From JAKQIM01 sp964633225 (GTDB lineage Bacteria > Chloroflexota > Anaerolineae > Anaerolineales > UBA4823): a stretch of DNA of 17,238 nt. The first letter of the stretch is position 1; each line of letters begins with the position of its first letter. The stretch is from contig CAZWFQ010000069.1 in assembly GCA_964633225.1 (NCBI GenBank), positions 1 to 17,238 of the forward strand, written 5' to 3'. Below the pieces are notes generated by a model. That model saw only the letters and a program-made list of their open reading frames with translations. It did not search any database and had not been told where the DNA came from. The position numbers were made by a program, and so were the translations under genes. This document shows positions 6,080-13,357 of the stretch, in pieces.

Positions 6080-8386
6080 ATGCTGATTAATGACTTGATG
6101 GCTTCTCTTCCTTCGTACTATTCTGTGGCTGATCGCGATTTGGTTATGCGCGCATATCAGGCTGCTGAGCTGGCCCACAGGGGGCAGAAACGCGCTTCTG
6201 GCGATCCATATGTAAGCCATTGTGTAGCCGTGGCACAGATTCTAGCAGACTTGCGAGTGCCCCCGGTATTGGTGGCGGCGGCTTTGCTGCATGATACTGT
6301 AGAGGATACGGGGCTTACGCTGGACGCTTTGCGGAATGATTTTGGGGATGACATTGCCAAAATGGTGGATAGTGTAACAAAATTAAAACACTTGCCGCGA
6401 GTTTCTCAAGATGATCAATACTGGGAAGACGAGGCCGCCCTTGCTGACAAAGCAGAAACCACCCCAAGACATAATTCGGGCGATGAAGTAGATGCTAGCC
6501 CGCGAATAAGAAGCCGCAAACAGGATCTGATCCAAGAGACTCTGCGTAAGACATTTATGGCAATGGGTGACGATCCGCTTGTGGTGCTGATCAAACTGGC
6601 TGACCGGCTTCATAATATGCGCACATTGGCTTATGTGCCCGAAGAGAAGCGCGTGCGAATTGCCCAGGAGACCCTGGATATATTTGCTCCGTTAGCTAAC
6701 CGAATGGGAATATGGCAGATCAAGTGGGAGCTGGAAGACTTAAGCTTTCGGCATGTGGATCCTGAAAAATATAGTGATATTGCCAGGGATATTGCGGAGC
6801 AGGATCCTAACCGTAAGCGAGAGCTAGATGAAATTATTCGAAATACGAAGGAATTGATTGAGCGGTTTGGAGTTCACGCTGAGATCTTTGGGCGCCCCAA
6901 GCATATTTATTCAATCTATCGGAAAATGCAACGAAAGGGAGTTGCATTTGATGATGTGCACGATGTGCGTGGGGTGCGGATCATTGTACCGGACGTGCCC
7001 GCTTGTTATACGACCCTGGGTATAGTTCATACACACTGGCATCCAATTCCTGGTCAATTTGATGATTACATCGCTGCGCCAAAAGAAAATCAGTATCAGT
7101 CGCTGCATACGGCTGTGGTTTACGATGATGGAAAGACCTTAGAGGTGCAGATCCGTACGCCCGAAATGGATCATAATGCTGAATTGGGCTTTGCATCCCA
7201 TTGGCGTTATAAAGAGGGCGCTACACGCGATGAAGCCTACGAGAAAAAGATCTCTTGGTTCCGTTCTGTGATGGACTGGCGGCAGGATGTTGTGGATGCC
7301 GGCGAATTTGTAGACAGTCTAAAGACGGATGTTTTCCAAGACCGGGTGTACGTATTTACACCAAAGGGGGATATTATTGACTTGCCTGCTGGATCAACCC
7401 CGATCGATTTTGCTTATCACGTTCATACGGATATTGGCAACCGCTGTAGAGGAGCTAAAGTTGATGGTAAGCTTGTCCCGCTTGAGTATATCCTCAAAAC
7501 TGGTGAACGAGTGGATATTCTTACTGCCAAGCGAGGCGGACCCAGTCGCGATTGGTTGAATTCAAGCCTGGGACTGGTAAAAACCCAACGGGCTAAAGCA
7601 AAAATTCGTTATTGGTTTAAGCGCCAGGCGCGCGAGAAGAACATAAACCAGGGCCGAGAAATGATCGATCGAGAGTTACGGCGCTTGGGCTTAGGTGATG
7701 TGAATTTGGAGCAGTTGGCGCGGTATTTTGAGTTCCGATCATTGGATGATTTGTTGGTGGCCTTGGGGTGTGGCGAATTTTCTTTCATGCGCATAGCCAA
7801 TCATCTGATGCAAAACGAGTACGATGAAGATGGCAAGAAATTTGGCTCTTTACCTGGAGAAGATGAAAAATCATTAGAATCTGCACTAGGAGCAAGCGAG
7901 GAAGAGTCAAGAGAAATACGGAAGATCCAAAGTCATGATGCGGTCACGGTGGTGGGATTAAAAGGATTGCTGACCACAATTGCGCGGTGCTGTAACCCCG
8001 TTCCGGGCGACGCCATTATTGGGTATGTGACCAGGGGGCGGGGCGCCACCATTCATCGCCAGGACTGCCCGAATATTTATCGATTACATGAACGTGAGAG
8101 GCTCATCCGCGTATCGTGGGGAGAATCTAAGCGTACTTACCCGGTCCTTGTGCGTGTTAGAGCTTACGATCGTTCGGGCTTAACCCATGATATTTCAAGC
8201 CTGATGGCAGATGAAGGGATCAGCTTGAATCAAGTGCAGGGTGAAGTCAACCATGATAAGAAGCTCAGCCTGGCAACCATGAATTTGATCCTTGAGGTTA
8301 AGGATATTGAACAGCTAACACGTTTTCTAACCCGCGTGGATGCTTTGCCGAATGTTTTTGATGTTCATCGAGTCCGTCCGGGTTAA
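6080..8386 (+). CDS. relA: bifunctional (p)ppGpp synthetase/hydrolase (Rel)
   Basis: Makes (p)ppGpp from ATP and GTP/GDP and degrades it, setting the stringent response; cytoplasmic and ribosome-associated. It has 768 residues, normal for long RelA/SpoT homologues. The hydrolase HD domain is intact (H47 in YVSH, H71-D72 in LLHDTVEDT, D175 in KLADRLHNMR). The synthetase domain has GRPKHIYSIYRKM (271-283), D295 in HDVRGVR, ENQYQSLHT (336-344) and EVQIRT (355-360). TGS lies at 421-484, the Cys-rich conserved domain at about 630-665 (C637, C638, H659, C663) and ACT at about 688-764. Both activities therefore look possible. An acidic, low-complexity stretch of about 30-40 residues (109-149) is inserted in the hydrolase domain between TKL and RKTFMAM; most homologues have a short loop there. 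The ribosome-binding site is weak (AGGTACGGG). ATG 6080 fits the family N-terminus. Confidence 0.97.
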   Translation: MLINDLMASLPSYYSVADRDLVMRAYQAAELAHRGQKRASGDPYVSHCVAVAQILADLRVPPVLVAAALLHDTVEDTGLTLDALRNDFGDDIAKMVDSVTKLKHLPRVSQDDQYWEDEAALADKAETTPRHNSGDEVDASPRIRSRKQDLIQETLRKTFMAMGDDPLVVLIKLADRLHNMRTLAYVPEEKRVRIAQETLDIFAPLANRMGIWQIKWELEDLSFRHVDPEKYSDIARDIAEQDPNRKRELDEIIRNTKELIERFGVHAEIFGRPKHIYSIYRKMQRKGVAFDDVHDVRGVRIIVPDVPACYTTLGIVHTHWHPIPGQFDDYIAAPKENQYQSLHTAVVYDDGKTLEVQIRTPEMDHNAELGFASHWRYKEGATRDEAYEKKISWFRSVMDWRQDVVDAGEFVDSLKTDVFQDRVYVFTPKGDIIDLPAGSTPIDFAYHVHTDIGNRCRGAKVDGKLVPLEYILKTGERVDILTAKRGGPSRDWLNSSLGLVKTQRAKAKIRYWFKRQAREKNINQGREMIDRELRRLGLGDVNLEQLARYFEFRSLDDLLVALGCGEFSFMRIANHLMQNEYDEDGKKFGSLPGEDEKSLESALGASEEESREIRKIQSHDAVTVVGLKGLLTTIARCCNPVPGDAIIGYVTRGRGATIHRQDCPNIYRLHERERLIRVSWGESKRTYPVLVRVRAYDRSGLTHDISSLMADEGISLNQVQGEVNHDKKLSLATMNLILEVKDIEQLTRFLTRVDALPNVFDVHRVRPG

Positions 8387-8504
8387 AATGTTTCAAATTT
8401 CCTTTTCTGATTACACCTTATGAGGTAAAATCACTGCCGTCTGGAACAGAGCTGAACGCGAACTTTTTGATATTGTTCTGGAGTGTTATACATATATATT
8501 CTTT

Positions 8505-8510
8505 AGGAGG
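8505..8510 (+). promoter_or_regulatory. ribosome-binding site of the acidic Cys4 protein
   Basis: AGGAGG lies 5 nt before the ATG at 8516. It is the strongest site on the plus strand of this window and supports translation of the small gene. An AT-rich stretch upstream (8467-8500, with TTGATA, TTGTTC and TATATT elements) may hold its promoter, but no well-spaced pair stands out. Confidence 0.7.
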
Positions 8511-8515
8511 ATGCT

Positions 8516-8755
8516 ATGCCCCGTATTAGATGCCACTATGTTGATTGCGTCTTTTTGGATGATGGGTATTGCGGTGCAGCAGCCGTCGAGGTAGACCCCG
8601 ATATGGGATGCATGACTTACTCTCGGGCTGATGACGCCGAGGTGGAAGGCGAGTGGGACGAAGAGGAAGAAGAGCTGGAGGATATGGAGGAATGGGAAGA
8701 GATTGACGGCGACGATGAAGATGAAGATCTCTGGGCTGATGAGGATGAATTTTAA
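8516..8755 (+). CDS. small four-cysteine (DUF1540-like) protein with acidic tail
   Basis: A 79-residue protein of unknown function. The first half holds four cysteines, C6-x4-C11-x7-C19-x12-C32, in the context RCHYVDC, DDGYCGAAAVEV and GCMTYSR. This resembles the DUF1540 mini-domain, which is thought to bind a metal. The assignment rests on spacing and on the C-x-T/Y end motif. The second half (residues 39-79) is extremely acidic: 28 of 41 residues are Asp or Glu, interspersed with Trp, Leu and Ile, and it is probably disordered. No signal peptide or membrane helix is visible. The gene follows rel on the same strand after 129 nt, has its own AGGAGG, and is closed by a hairpin at 8783-8808. 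The acidic tail could mimic nucleic acid, hold metal ions or serve as an interaction tail; nothing in the sequence decides between these. Confidence 0.8.
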   Translation: MPRIRCHYVDCVFLDDGYCGAAAVEVDPDMGCMTYSRADDAEVEGEWDEEEEELEDMEEWEEIDGDDEDEDLWADEDEF

Positions 8756-8782
8756 CCTGTAATGTAAAAAAAGCTTTTTGGG

Positions 8783-8808
8783 CAGGCCTCCCAAACATGG
8801 GAGGCCTG
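8783..8808 (+). terminator. hairpin after the acidic protein gene, overlapping the next gene's Shine-Dalgarno
   Basis: Perfect 10-bp arms CAGGCCTCCC and GGGAGGCCTG enclose a 6-nt loop. On the plus strand it is followed by ATGTTTAAG, not by a U-tract, so termination efficiency is uncertain. The right arm carries GGGAGG, placed 4 nt before the ATG at 8809, so the hairpin could instead mask the methyltransferase ribosome-binding site. Just upstream is a 12-bp palindrome, AAAAAGCTTTTT. Confidence 0.5.
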
Positions 8809-9406
8809 ATGTTTAAGACATGGTTGGCAATAATGGCTACTCTAGAACATTTTGACATTTTGGCCCCTCTTTACGATCGTTTGATCACGCTTGAAAATAT
8901 CCGGCAATTGGAGCGGCACCTGGCACTGCCATCTCCTGGTAAGCATGTTAGATGCTGGAGGTGGAACTGGCAGGGTGGCGAAGGTATTGCAAAACAAAGT
9001 GCCCTTTATTGTTGTGGCTGATTTGTCTACCGGAATGCTGCGACAAGCGGCTCTAAAGGATGGCTTAAAACCGGTGTGTTCGTTCTCGGAGTATTTGCCT
9101 TTTGATGATGCTGTGTTTGATCGCGTTGTAATGGTGGATGCATTTCATCATGTGTGCGACCACAATCAGACCGCACGCGAGTTGTGGCGAGTATTAAAAC
9201 CGGGGGGCAGGCTGGTTATCGAAGAACCAGATGTTCAGAAATGGATAGTTAAGCTGGCTGCTCTGGGGGAAAAGTTGGCCCTGATGCGCAGCCATTTTAT
9301 CTCGCCACCGCACATCGGCCGGTTATTCAACGATCCTTGCGCAAGGGTGCAGATTGCATATCGCAAATACACAGCCTGGGTGATTGTTGAGAAGCATGCC
9401 GCTTGA
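8809..9406 (+). pseudogene. class I SAM-dependent methyltransferase, interrupted by a frameshift
   Basis: Two overlapping reading frames together make one UbiE-like methyltransferase of about 190-200 residues. The first frame (from ATG 8809 or, more family-like, ATG 8833: MATLEHFDILAPLYDRLI) supplies the N-terminal helix and runs to GKH at about 8946. The second frame takes over at LDAGGGTGR (from 8948), the SAM-binding motif I, and continues through VVADLS, LPFDDAVFDRVVMVDAFHH and RVLKPGGRLVIEEP to a TGA at 9404-9406. The switch needs one base skipped, so the DNA has one extra or two missing bases near 8944-8950 (expected HVLDAGGG). Beyond that point no other damage is visible, so this may be a very recent pseudogene, a sequencing error or a programmed +1 shift. 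The substrate is unknown. Confidence 0.8.
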
Positions 9407-9502
9407 GTGTTGGCAGATCCTGGGGAGCATTTCTCCGGCTAAGATATCGACAATATGCGTGCCCTCAATAGGTGTATTCGGCCGGGATGTGCCATCTCGT
9501 TT

Positions 9503-9847
9503 TTATGGATCTACATCTATTGCTTCGAGGTAAAATTCTTCGCCGCTTATGATTTTGATCTGGGTGCTGTTACAGTGCGGACACGAAAATTCGCGGTTTT
9601 GAGGGCGGTAGGTTTGGTTGCATTTTAGGCACTTTAATTCAACGGGAACTCGTTTGAAATGCAAAGTTGCGCCTTCGGCAAGCGTATCTTTTGAGATAAT
9701 GCCCCAATAAAACTGCACAGAGTCATCGATGATCGATGCTAATTGACCTATAACCAGGTAGAGATTGGTTACGCGCCGAGCGCCAGCTTGTTGCGCATGG
9801 CGCAGGGCGATATCGAGCATGCTCTCGGTGACAGATAGCTCATGCAT
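9503..9847 (-). CDS. hypA: HypA, hydrogenase/urease nickel-incorporation metallochaperone
   Basis: Delivers nickel, usually with HypB, to [NiFe]-hydrogenase maturation or to urease; cytoplasmic. The 114 residues match the family length. The invariant MHE N-terminus with Ni ligand His2 is present (MHELSVTESM), then the alpha/beta core, then the structural zinc site C73-x2-C76 and C89-x2-C92 (LKCLKCNQTY, FSCPHCNS), and the common C-terminal SGEEFYLEAIDVD. The ATG directly abuts the thiolase stop codon (TAAATG), so translation is probably coupled to the thiolase. No hydrogenase, urease or other hyp gene lies in the window, which makes the location unusual. The family assignment is firm. The nickel enzyme served is unknown. 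Confidence 0.93.
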   Translation of the reverse strand: MHELSVTESMLDIALRHAQQAGARRVTNLYLVIGQLASIIDDSVQFYWGIISKDTLAEGATLHFKRVPVELKCLKCNQTYRPQNREFSCPHCNSTQIKIISGEEFYLEAIDVDP

Positions 9848-11002
9848 TTAGATGGCTTTGAGAATATGGGTGATGATATTGGCTCCGCTGCCGCCGATAT
9901 TCTGCGCCATGCCGACTTTTGCGTTCTCGACCTGGCTGGGTCCAGCCTGATTGCGTAGCTGCTGTACAACTTCGGCCACTTGATAAATCCCAGTAGCGCC
10001 AACTGGGTGCCCACGTGCTTTCAGCCCGCCGAGTGTGGTGATGGGAATACGTCCGGTTGGCAATATGGCCCCTTCTTGTGCCAGACGTGGTCCCTGGCCT
10101 CTTTCAGCAAAGCCACAGGCCTCGAGCGAGAGAGCTGACATGATTGAGAAGGCATCGTGCAGTTCGAATAAATCAATATCTTGAGGACTAATTCCAGCTT
10201 GCTGATAAGCTTTCTTGGCTGATTTTTCAGCAGCAGAGAGCCAAAGGGGGTCTTTGCGCCCGTGAACCGCGACGGTATCGGTTGCAGAAGATGAGCCGGC
10301 AATCTTGACAATTGGTTTGCTCCCCGACTTGAGCTTTTCGACGGGTACAAGCAGCAGGGCGGCGGCACCATCGCCAGTAGGAGACGCGTCAAGCAGGTTG
10401 ATTGGGTCTGCAATCATGCGGGCGCGTGAATATTCTGTTTCTGTGATTGGCTCGCGGAGGCGAGCATAGGGATTGTGTATGGAGTTTGCGTGTGCATTGA
10501 TCGAAAACTGAGCGAAATCAGTGTGCTTCCAGCCGTAAAAATGTAAATAACGCTGCATGACCAGGGCGTTAATGGCAACGAAGGAAAGACCTTGGGCAGC
10601 TTCATAGTCAGCATCGGCAGCGGTCGCAAGACCCTCGGTTGTCTCTGACGGTAAGGTGTCTGTCATTTTTTCAACACCAACAACGATTGCACTGTCCATT
10701 TCCCCAGAGCTTACCGCCATAAAGCCGGCGCGCAGAGCGGCGGCGCCAGAGCTGCAGGCAGATTCAACTTTGAAGGCCTCCATGCCAGGTAATCCAACCC
10801 ATTCTGCAATAAGCGCCCCAAGGTTCTCTTGTTTGCTGAGCATTCCTGAGAGCATATTCCCAACAAAAAGCCCATCTGCAGATGTGCGCTGCGCATCGTC
10901 TAGCGCAGCAAAAATGGCCTCGCCAGCAAGTTCGCGCAGAGATTTTTCCCAGTGTTCATCAACCGGGGTCTGTCCTATCCCAAGTATCGCTATTTCACGC
11001 AT
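9848..11002 (-). CDS. thiolase-family acyl-CoA acetyltransferase (SCP-x / archaeal type)
   Basis: A 384-residue thiolase-fold enzyme for thiolytic cleavage or condensation of acyl-CoA; cytoplasmic. The nucleophile is C83 in VESACSSGAAAL. ELHDAFS gives H282 and GGLKARGHPVGATG gives H332. The C-terminal classical CxG motif is replaced by AQNIGGSGAN, as in SCP-x-type and archaeal acetyl-CoA acetyltransferases rather than FadA/PhaA types. Those archaeal relatives usually sit with a DUF35 zinc-ribbon partner. Here the abutting downstream partner is hypA instead, and no DUF35 protein or HMG-CoA synthase is present. AGAGGT (11009-11014) lies 6 nt before ATG 11002. The upstream hydrolase gene ends 49 nt away on the same strand, so one transcript for all three genes is likely. 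Confidence 0.9.
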   Translation of the reverse strand: MREIAILGIGQTPVDEHWEKSLRELAGEAIFAALDDAQRTSADGLFVGNMLSGMLSKQENLGALIAEWVGLPGMEAFKVESACSSGAAALRAGFMAVSSGEMDSAIVVGVEKMTDTLPSETTEGLATAADADYEAAQGLSFVAINALVMQRYLHFYGWKHTDFAQFSINAHANSIHNPYARLREPITETEYSRARMIADPINLLDASPTGDGAAALLLVPVEKLKSGSKPIVKIAGSSSATDTVAVHGRKDPLWLSAAEKSAKKAYQQAGISPQDIDLFELHDAFSIMSALSLEACGFAERGQGPRLAQEGAILPTGRIPITTLGGLKARGHPVGATGIYQVAEVVQQLRNQAGPSQVENAKVGMAQNIGGSGANIITHILKAI

Positions 11003-11051
11003 TGTTTAACCTCTTTGAAGAAAGTTGACTAAGGTTATTTCTAGTCTGCTC

Positions 11052-11864
11052 TCAGAACCTATCAGTTTTACCAGATAACAGAAACTTCAGCAATATCTGG
11101 TTGAATAATTGATGTTTCTCTACCGTGACAGCATGCCCTGCATCAGGAATGATTACATGCTGTGCGTTTTGAATGCCCTTGACAAGCACTAGCTGGCTAT
11201 CCAGAGGTACGGTTGTATCTTCTCTGCCGGTGATCACGATGGTGGGGGCTTTGATTTCGGAAAGACGTTTTTCGATATTGAAAGAGGCCAGGGCCAGCAT
11301 TGCGGCTCGATACCCACGAACATCAGCTTGCATGATTTGAGAATAAAAAACCTGGCGTAAGCCTTCTTGCTCGGGGCGCGGAAAAATTCTTCTGGCGACA
11401 ACCTGTGCTTGCGGTGAGAGCCCCAGTACGCAAATTACCAAAAAACGGTAAACGAAGTAAGCCTTTACTGCCAGGTTTTTGGGGCGTAAACGGGCAAAGG
11501 TGTTGACGAGAACGAGCCGATCGACTTGATCGGGCCTATCCAGCGCGATTTGCGATGCCAGTGTTCCGCCCATTGAGATCCCAACCACATGAGCTGATGT
11601 TATTTCTAATTCATCAAGCAAACGAGTAATATCATCGGCCATTTGCTTGACATTGCGTAATCTGCCGGTAAAAGGCGATTGACCAAAGCCGCTTATATCT
11701 GGTGCAATCACACGAAATCCTGCTTTCACAAGATCGGGGGATTGGAAGGCCCAGGATGAGCTATCGGCGCCAAGTCCATGAAGTAAGAGAACGACGGGTT
11801 TCCCGATCGGATTTTCTTCTAAGTAGAAAATTTTTTGGTTTGAATCTAGTTTCACCAATAGCAT
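11052..11864 (-). CDS. alpha/beta hydrolase
   Basis: An alpha/beta-hydrolase-fold enzyme of 270 residues, probably an esterase, lactonase or C-C hydrolase; the substrate cannot be told. The oxyanion-hole motif HGLG is at 29-32, the nucleophile elbow GISMG gives S97, the acid is probably D216 in GREDTTVP, and the catalytic His is H244 in DAGHAV. A cap region (about 125-190) includes a hydrophobic stretch, FVYRFLVICVLGLS. The frame is open up to 11966, but I chose the ATG at 11864: AGAAGGA lies about 8 nt upstream, the promoter sits further upstream, and the protein then begins just before the first beta strand. It is the first gene of the hydrolase-thiolase-hypA unit and is divergent from trmFO. 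Confidence 0.88.
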   Translation of the reverse strand: MLLVKLDSNQKIFYLEENPIGKPVVLLLHGLGADSSSWAFQSPDLVKAGFRVIAPDISGFGQSPFTGRLRNVKQMADDITRLLDELEITSAHVVGISMGGTLASQIALDRPDQVDRLVLVNTFARLRPKNLAVKAYFVYRFLVICVLGLSPQAQVVARRIFPRPEQEGLRQVFYSQIMQADVRGYRAAMLALASFNIEKRLSEIKAPTIVITGREDTTVPLDSQLVLVKGIQNAQHVIIPDAGHAVTVEKHQLFNQILLKFLLSGKTDRF

Positions 11865-11891
11865 ATGACAGGTCCTTCTATTCGCATAGAC

Positions 11892-11920
11892 ATTATAACA
11901 CAATTGAAATGAGCTGTATT
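11892..11920 (-). promoter_or_regulatory. extended -10 promoter of the hydrolase-thiolase-hypA unit
   Basis: On the minus strand TGT-TATAAT (11892-11900) is a perfect extended -10. A poor -35 (AATACA, 11915-11920) lies 17 nt upstream. The predicted start near 11885 gives a leader of about 20 nt containing the ribosome-binding site. Confidence 0.6.
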
Positions 11921-11946
11921 TGCCCCTTCTACTAGGGTAGGGGTTC

Positions 11947-11955
11947 TGGTAAAAT
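11947..11955 (+). promoter_or_regulatory. extended -10 promoter of trmFO
   Basis: TGG-TAAAAT (11947-11955) fits an extended -10. No convincing -35 is present. The box ends 9 nt before the ATG at 11965 and no Shine-Dalgarno is visible, so the mRNA may be leaderless or carry only a few leader bases. Confidence 0.4.
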
Positions 11956-11964
11956 GCGCACTGC

Positions 11965-13341
11965 ATGATGATAAATCGTTCTGATCCTGATTTGATTGTT
12001 GTTGGCGGCGGCCTGGCGGGTTGCGAGGCTGCCTGGCAGGCCGCAGTTCGTGGCCTGTTGGTTCATGTCTATGAAATGCGCCCGTTGGTGTCGACTGGTG
12101 CGCATACAAGTGATCGCCTGGCTGAACTGGTGTGCTCGAACTCGCTTGGATCTAGCTTGTCAGATCGAGCTGCAGGCGTGCTTAAAAATGAACTACGCGG
12201 TTTGAATTCTTTACTTTTGCGTTGTGCGGGGGAGACGTCGCTGCCAGCCGGCGGCGCCTTGGCGGTTGACCGGGACGCGTTTTCTCAACTTGTTACCGAC
12301 GCTCTGGCTACTCATCCAAATGTGCGCATTATTCGAGAAGAAATCAGACATATCCCGGAAACCCCTGCTATTATTGCAACAGGGCCATTGACATCGCCTG
12401 CCTTCGCACAACAGATCATGGCCCTTGCAGGGCAGGGTTATCTTTATTTTTACGATGCAATAGCTCCCATTGTTCTTTATGATACGATTGATTTTCGTAC
12501 AGCTTTTCGAGCTTCGCGCTATCAGCGGGGAGAAAATGAAGCGGGCGATTATATTAACTGTCCGATGACGAAAGAGGAATACGAGCGTTTTGTCGATGCT
12601 CTCTTAAGTGCTGAGCGGATATCACTGAGACAATTTGAATTGAACCTTGAACATGGGGTAAGGGCTGGCGCGGACGAATTTTTCGAGGGTTGTTTACCAG
12701 TAGAGGTATTGGCCAGGCGAGGCCGTGATGCTCTGGCGTATGGGCCGATGCGTCCAGTGGGCTTGGTGGATCCTCGAACTGGACGCCGCCCATATGCGGT
12801 TGTACAACTGCGCCAGGATAACTTGGCTGGCACATTGTATAACCTGGTGGGGTTTCAAACCAACTTGACCTTTACGGAGCAAGAGCGTGTCTTGCGGCTG
12901 ATCCCGGGGTTGGAGGGTGCTCAATTCGCGCGACATGGGCAAATGCATCGCAATACATTTATCTATTCGCCGGGATTGTTGCTGCCAACCCTCCAGTTTC
13001 ATTCTCGAAGCGACTTGCTTTTTGCAGGGCAAATCATTGGTGTTGAAGGGTATGTCGGCAACATCGGCACAGGGTTATTGGCCGGTTGGAATGCGGCCCG
13101 AATCCTGCGAGGCAAGTCGCCATTGGTCCTTCCATCAACAATGATGTTGGGGGCCTTGTGTCATTATGTAACGCACGCCAGTGCCAAAGATTTTCAACCA
13201 ATGAAAGCTAATTTTGGGATCTTGCCGCCCCTGGAAGAGCAGCAAAGTAAACGTCCCGGGAAAAAGGAGCGAGGCCAGTTATATGCGTTGCGCTCTCAAG
13301 CCGCCTTGGAAACTTTATTATCTAGCGAAAACTGCGCATAG
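11965..13341 (+). CDS. trmFO: TrmFO, methylenetetrahydrofolate-dependent tRNA (uracil-54-C5)-methyltransferase
   Basis: Makes ribothymidine 54 in the tRNA T-loop from 5,10-methylenetetrahydrofolate with FAD and NAD(P)H; cytoplasmic. It has 458 residues, slightly longer than usual. The N-terminal FAD motif GGGLAGCEAAWQ is at residues 14-25. Family blocks include EMRP, LVCSNSL (C57), YINCPMTKEEYERF (196-209), FFEGCLPVE (C243), GPMRPVGL, RPYAVVQLRQDN, GTLYN, GFQTNL, MHRNTFI and GQIIGVEGYVGN. C57 and C243 correspond to the redox/catalytic cysteine pair described for TrmFO. About ten extra residues (ELNLEHGVRAGADE) precede C243. ATG 11965 is followed at once by a second ATG at 11968; either may be used. 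A metalloenzyme gene follows after 16 nt, probably in the same transcript. Confidence 0.96.
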   Translation: MMINRSDPDLIVVGGGLAGCEAAWQAAVRGLLVHVYEMRPLVSTGAHTSDRLAELVCSNSLGSSLSDRAAGVLKNELRGLNSLLLRCAGETSLPAGGALAVDRDAFSQLVTDALATHPNVRIIREEIRHIPETPAIIATGPLTSPAFAQQIMALAGQGYLYFYDAIAPIVLYDTIDFRTAFRASRYQRGENEAGDYINCPMTKEEYERFVDALLSAERISLRQFELNLEHGVRAGADEFFEGCLPVEVLARRGRDALAYGPMRPVGLVDPRTGRRPYAVVQLRQDNLAGTLYNLVGFQTNLTFTEQERVLRLIPGLEGAQFARHGQMHRNTFIYSPGLLLPTLQFHSRSDLLFAGQIIGVEGYVGNIGTGLLAGWNAARILRGKSPLVLPSTMMLGALCHYVTHASAKDFQPMKANFGILPPLEEQQSKRPGKKERGQLYALRSQAALETLLSSENCA

Positions 13342-13357
13342 CCAATACAACACAACA

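Noticed and set aside
8387..8504. Possible small RNA or tRNA in the gap after rel.
   Set aside because: No cloverleaf, strong hairpin or conserved RNA motif is visible; only AT-rich promoter-like elements.
9407..9502. Possible terminator between the convergent methyltransferase and hypA genes.
   Set aside because: Only a 4-bp GGAG/CTCC hairpin is visible, with no U-tract; too weak to report.
13214..13357. N-terminal extension of the M28-like enzyme into trmFO.
   Set aside because: The extension is the shifted reading of conserved trmFO codons, and the signal anchor would no longer be N-terminal.
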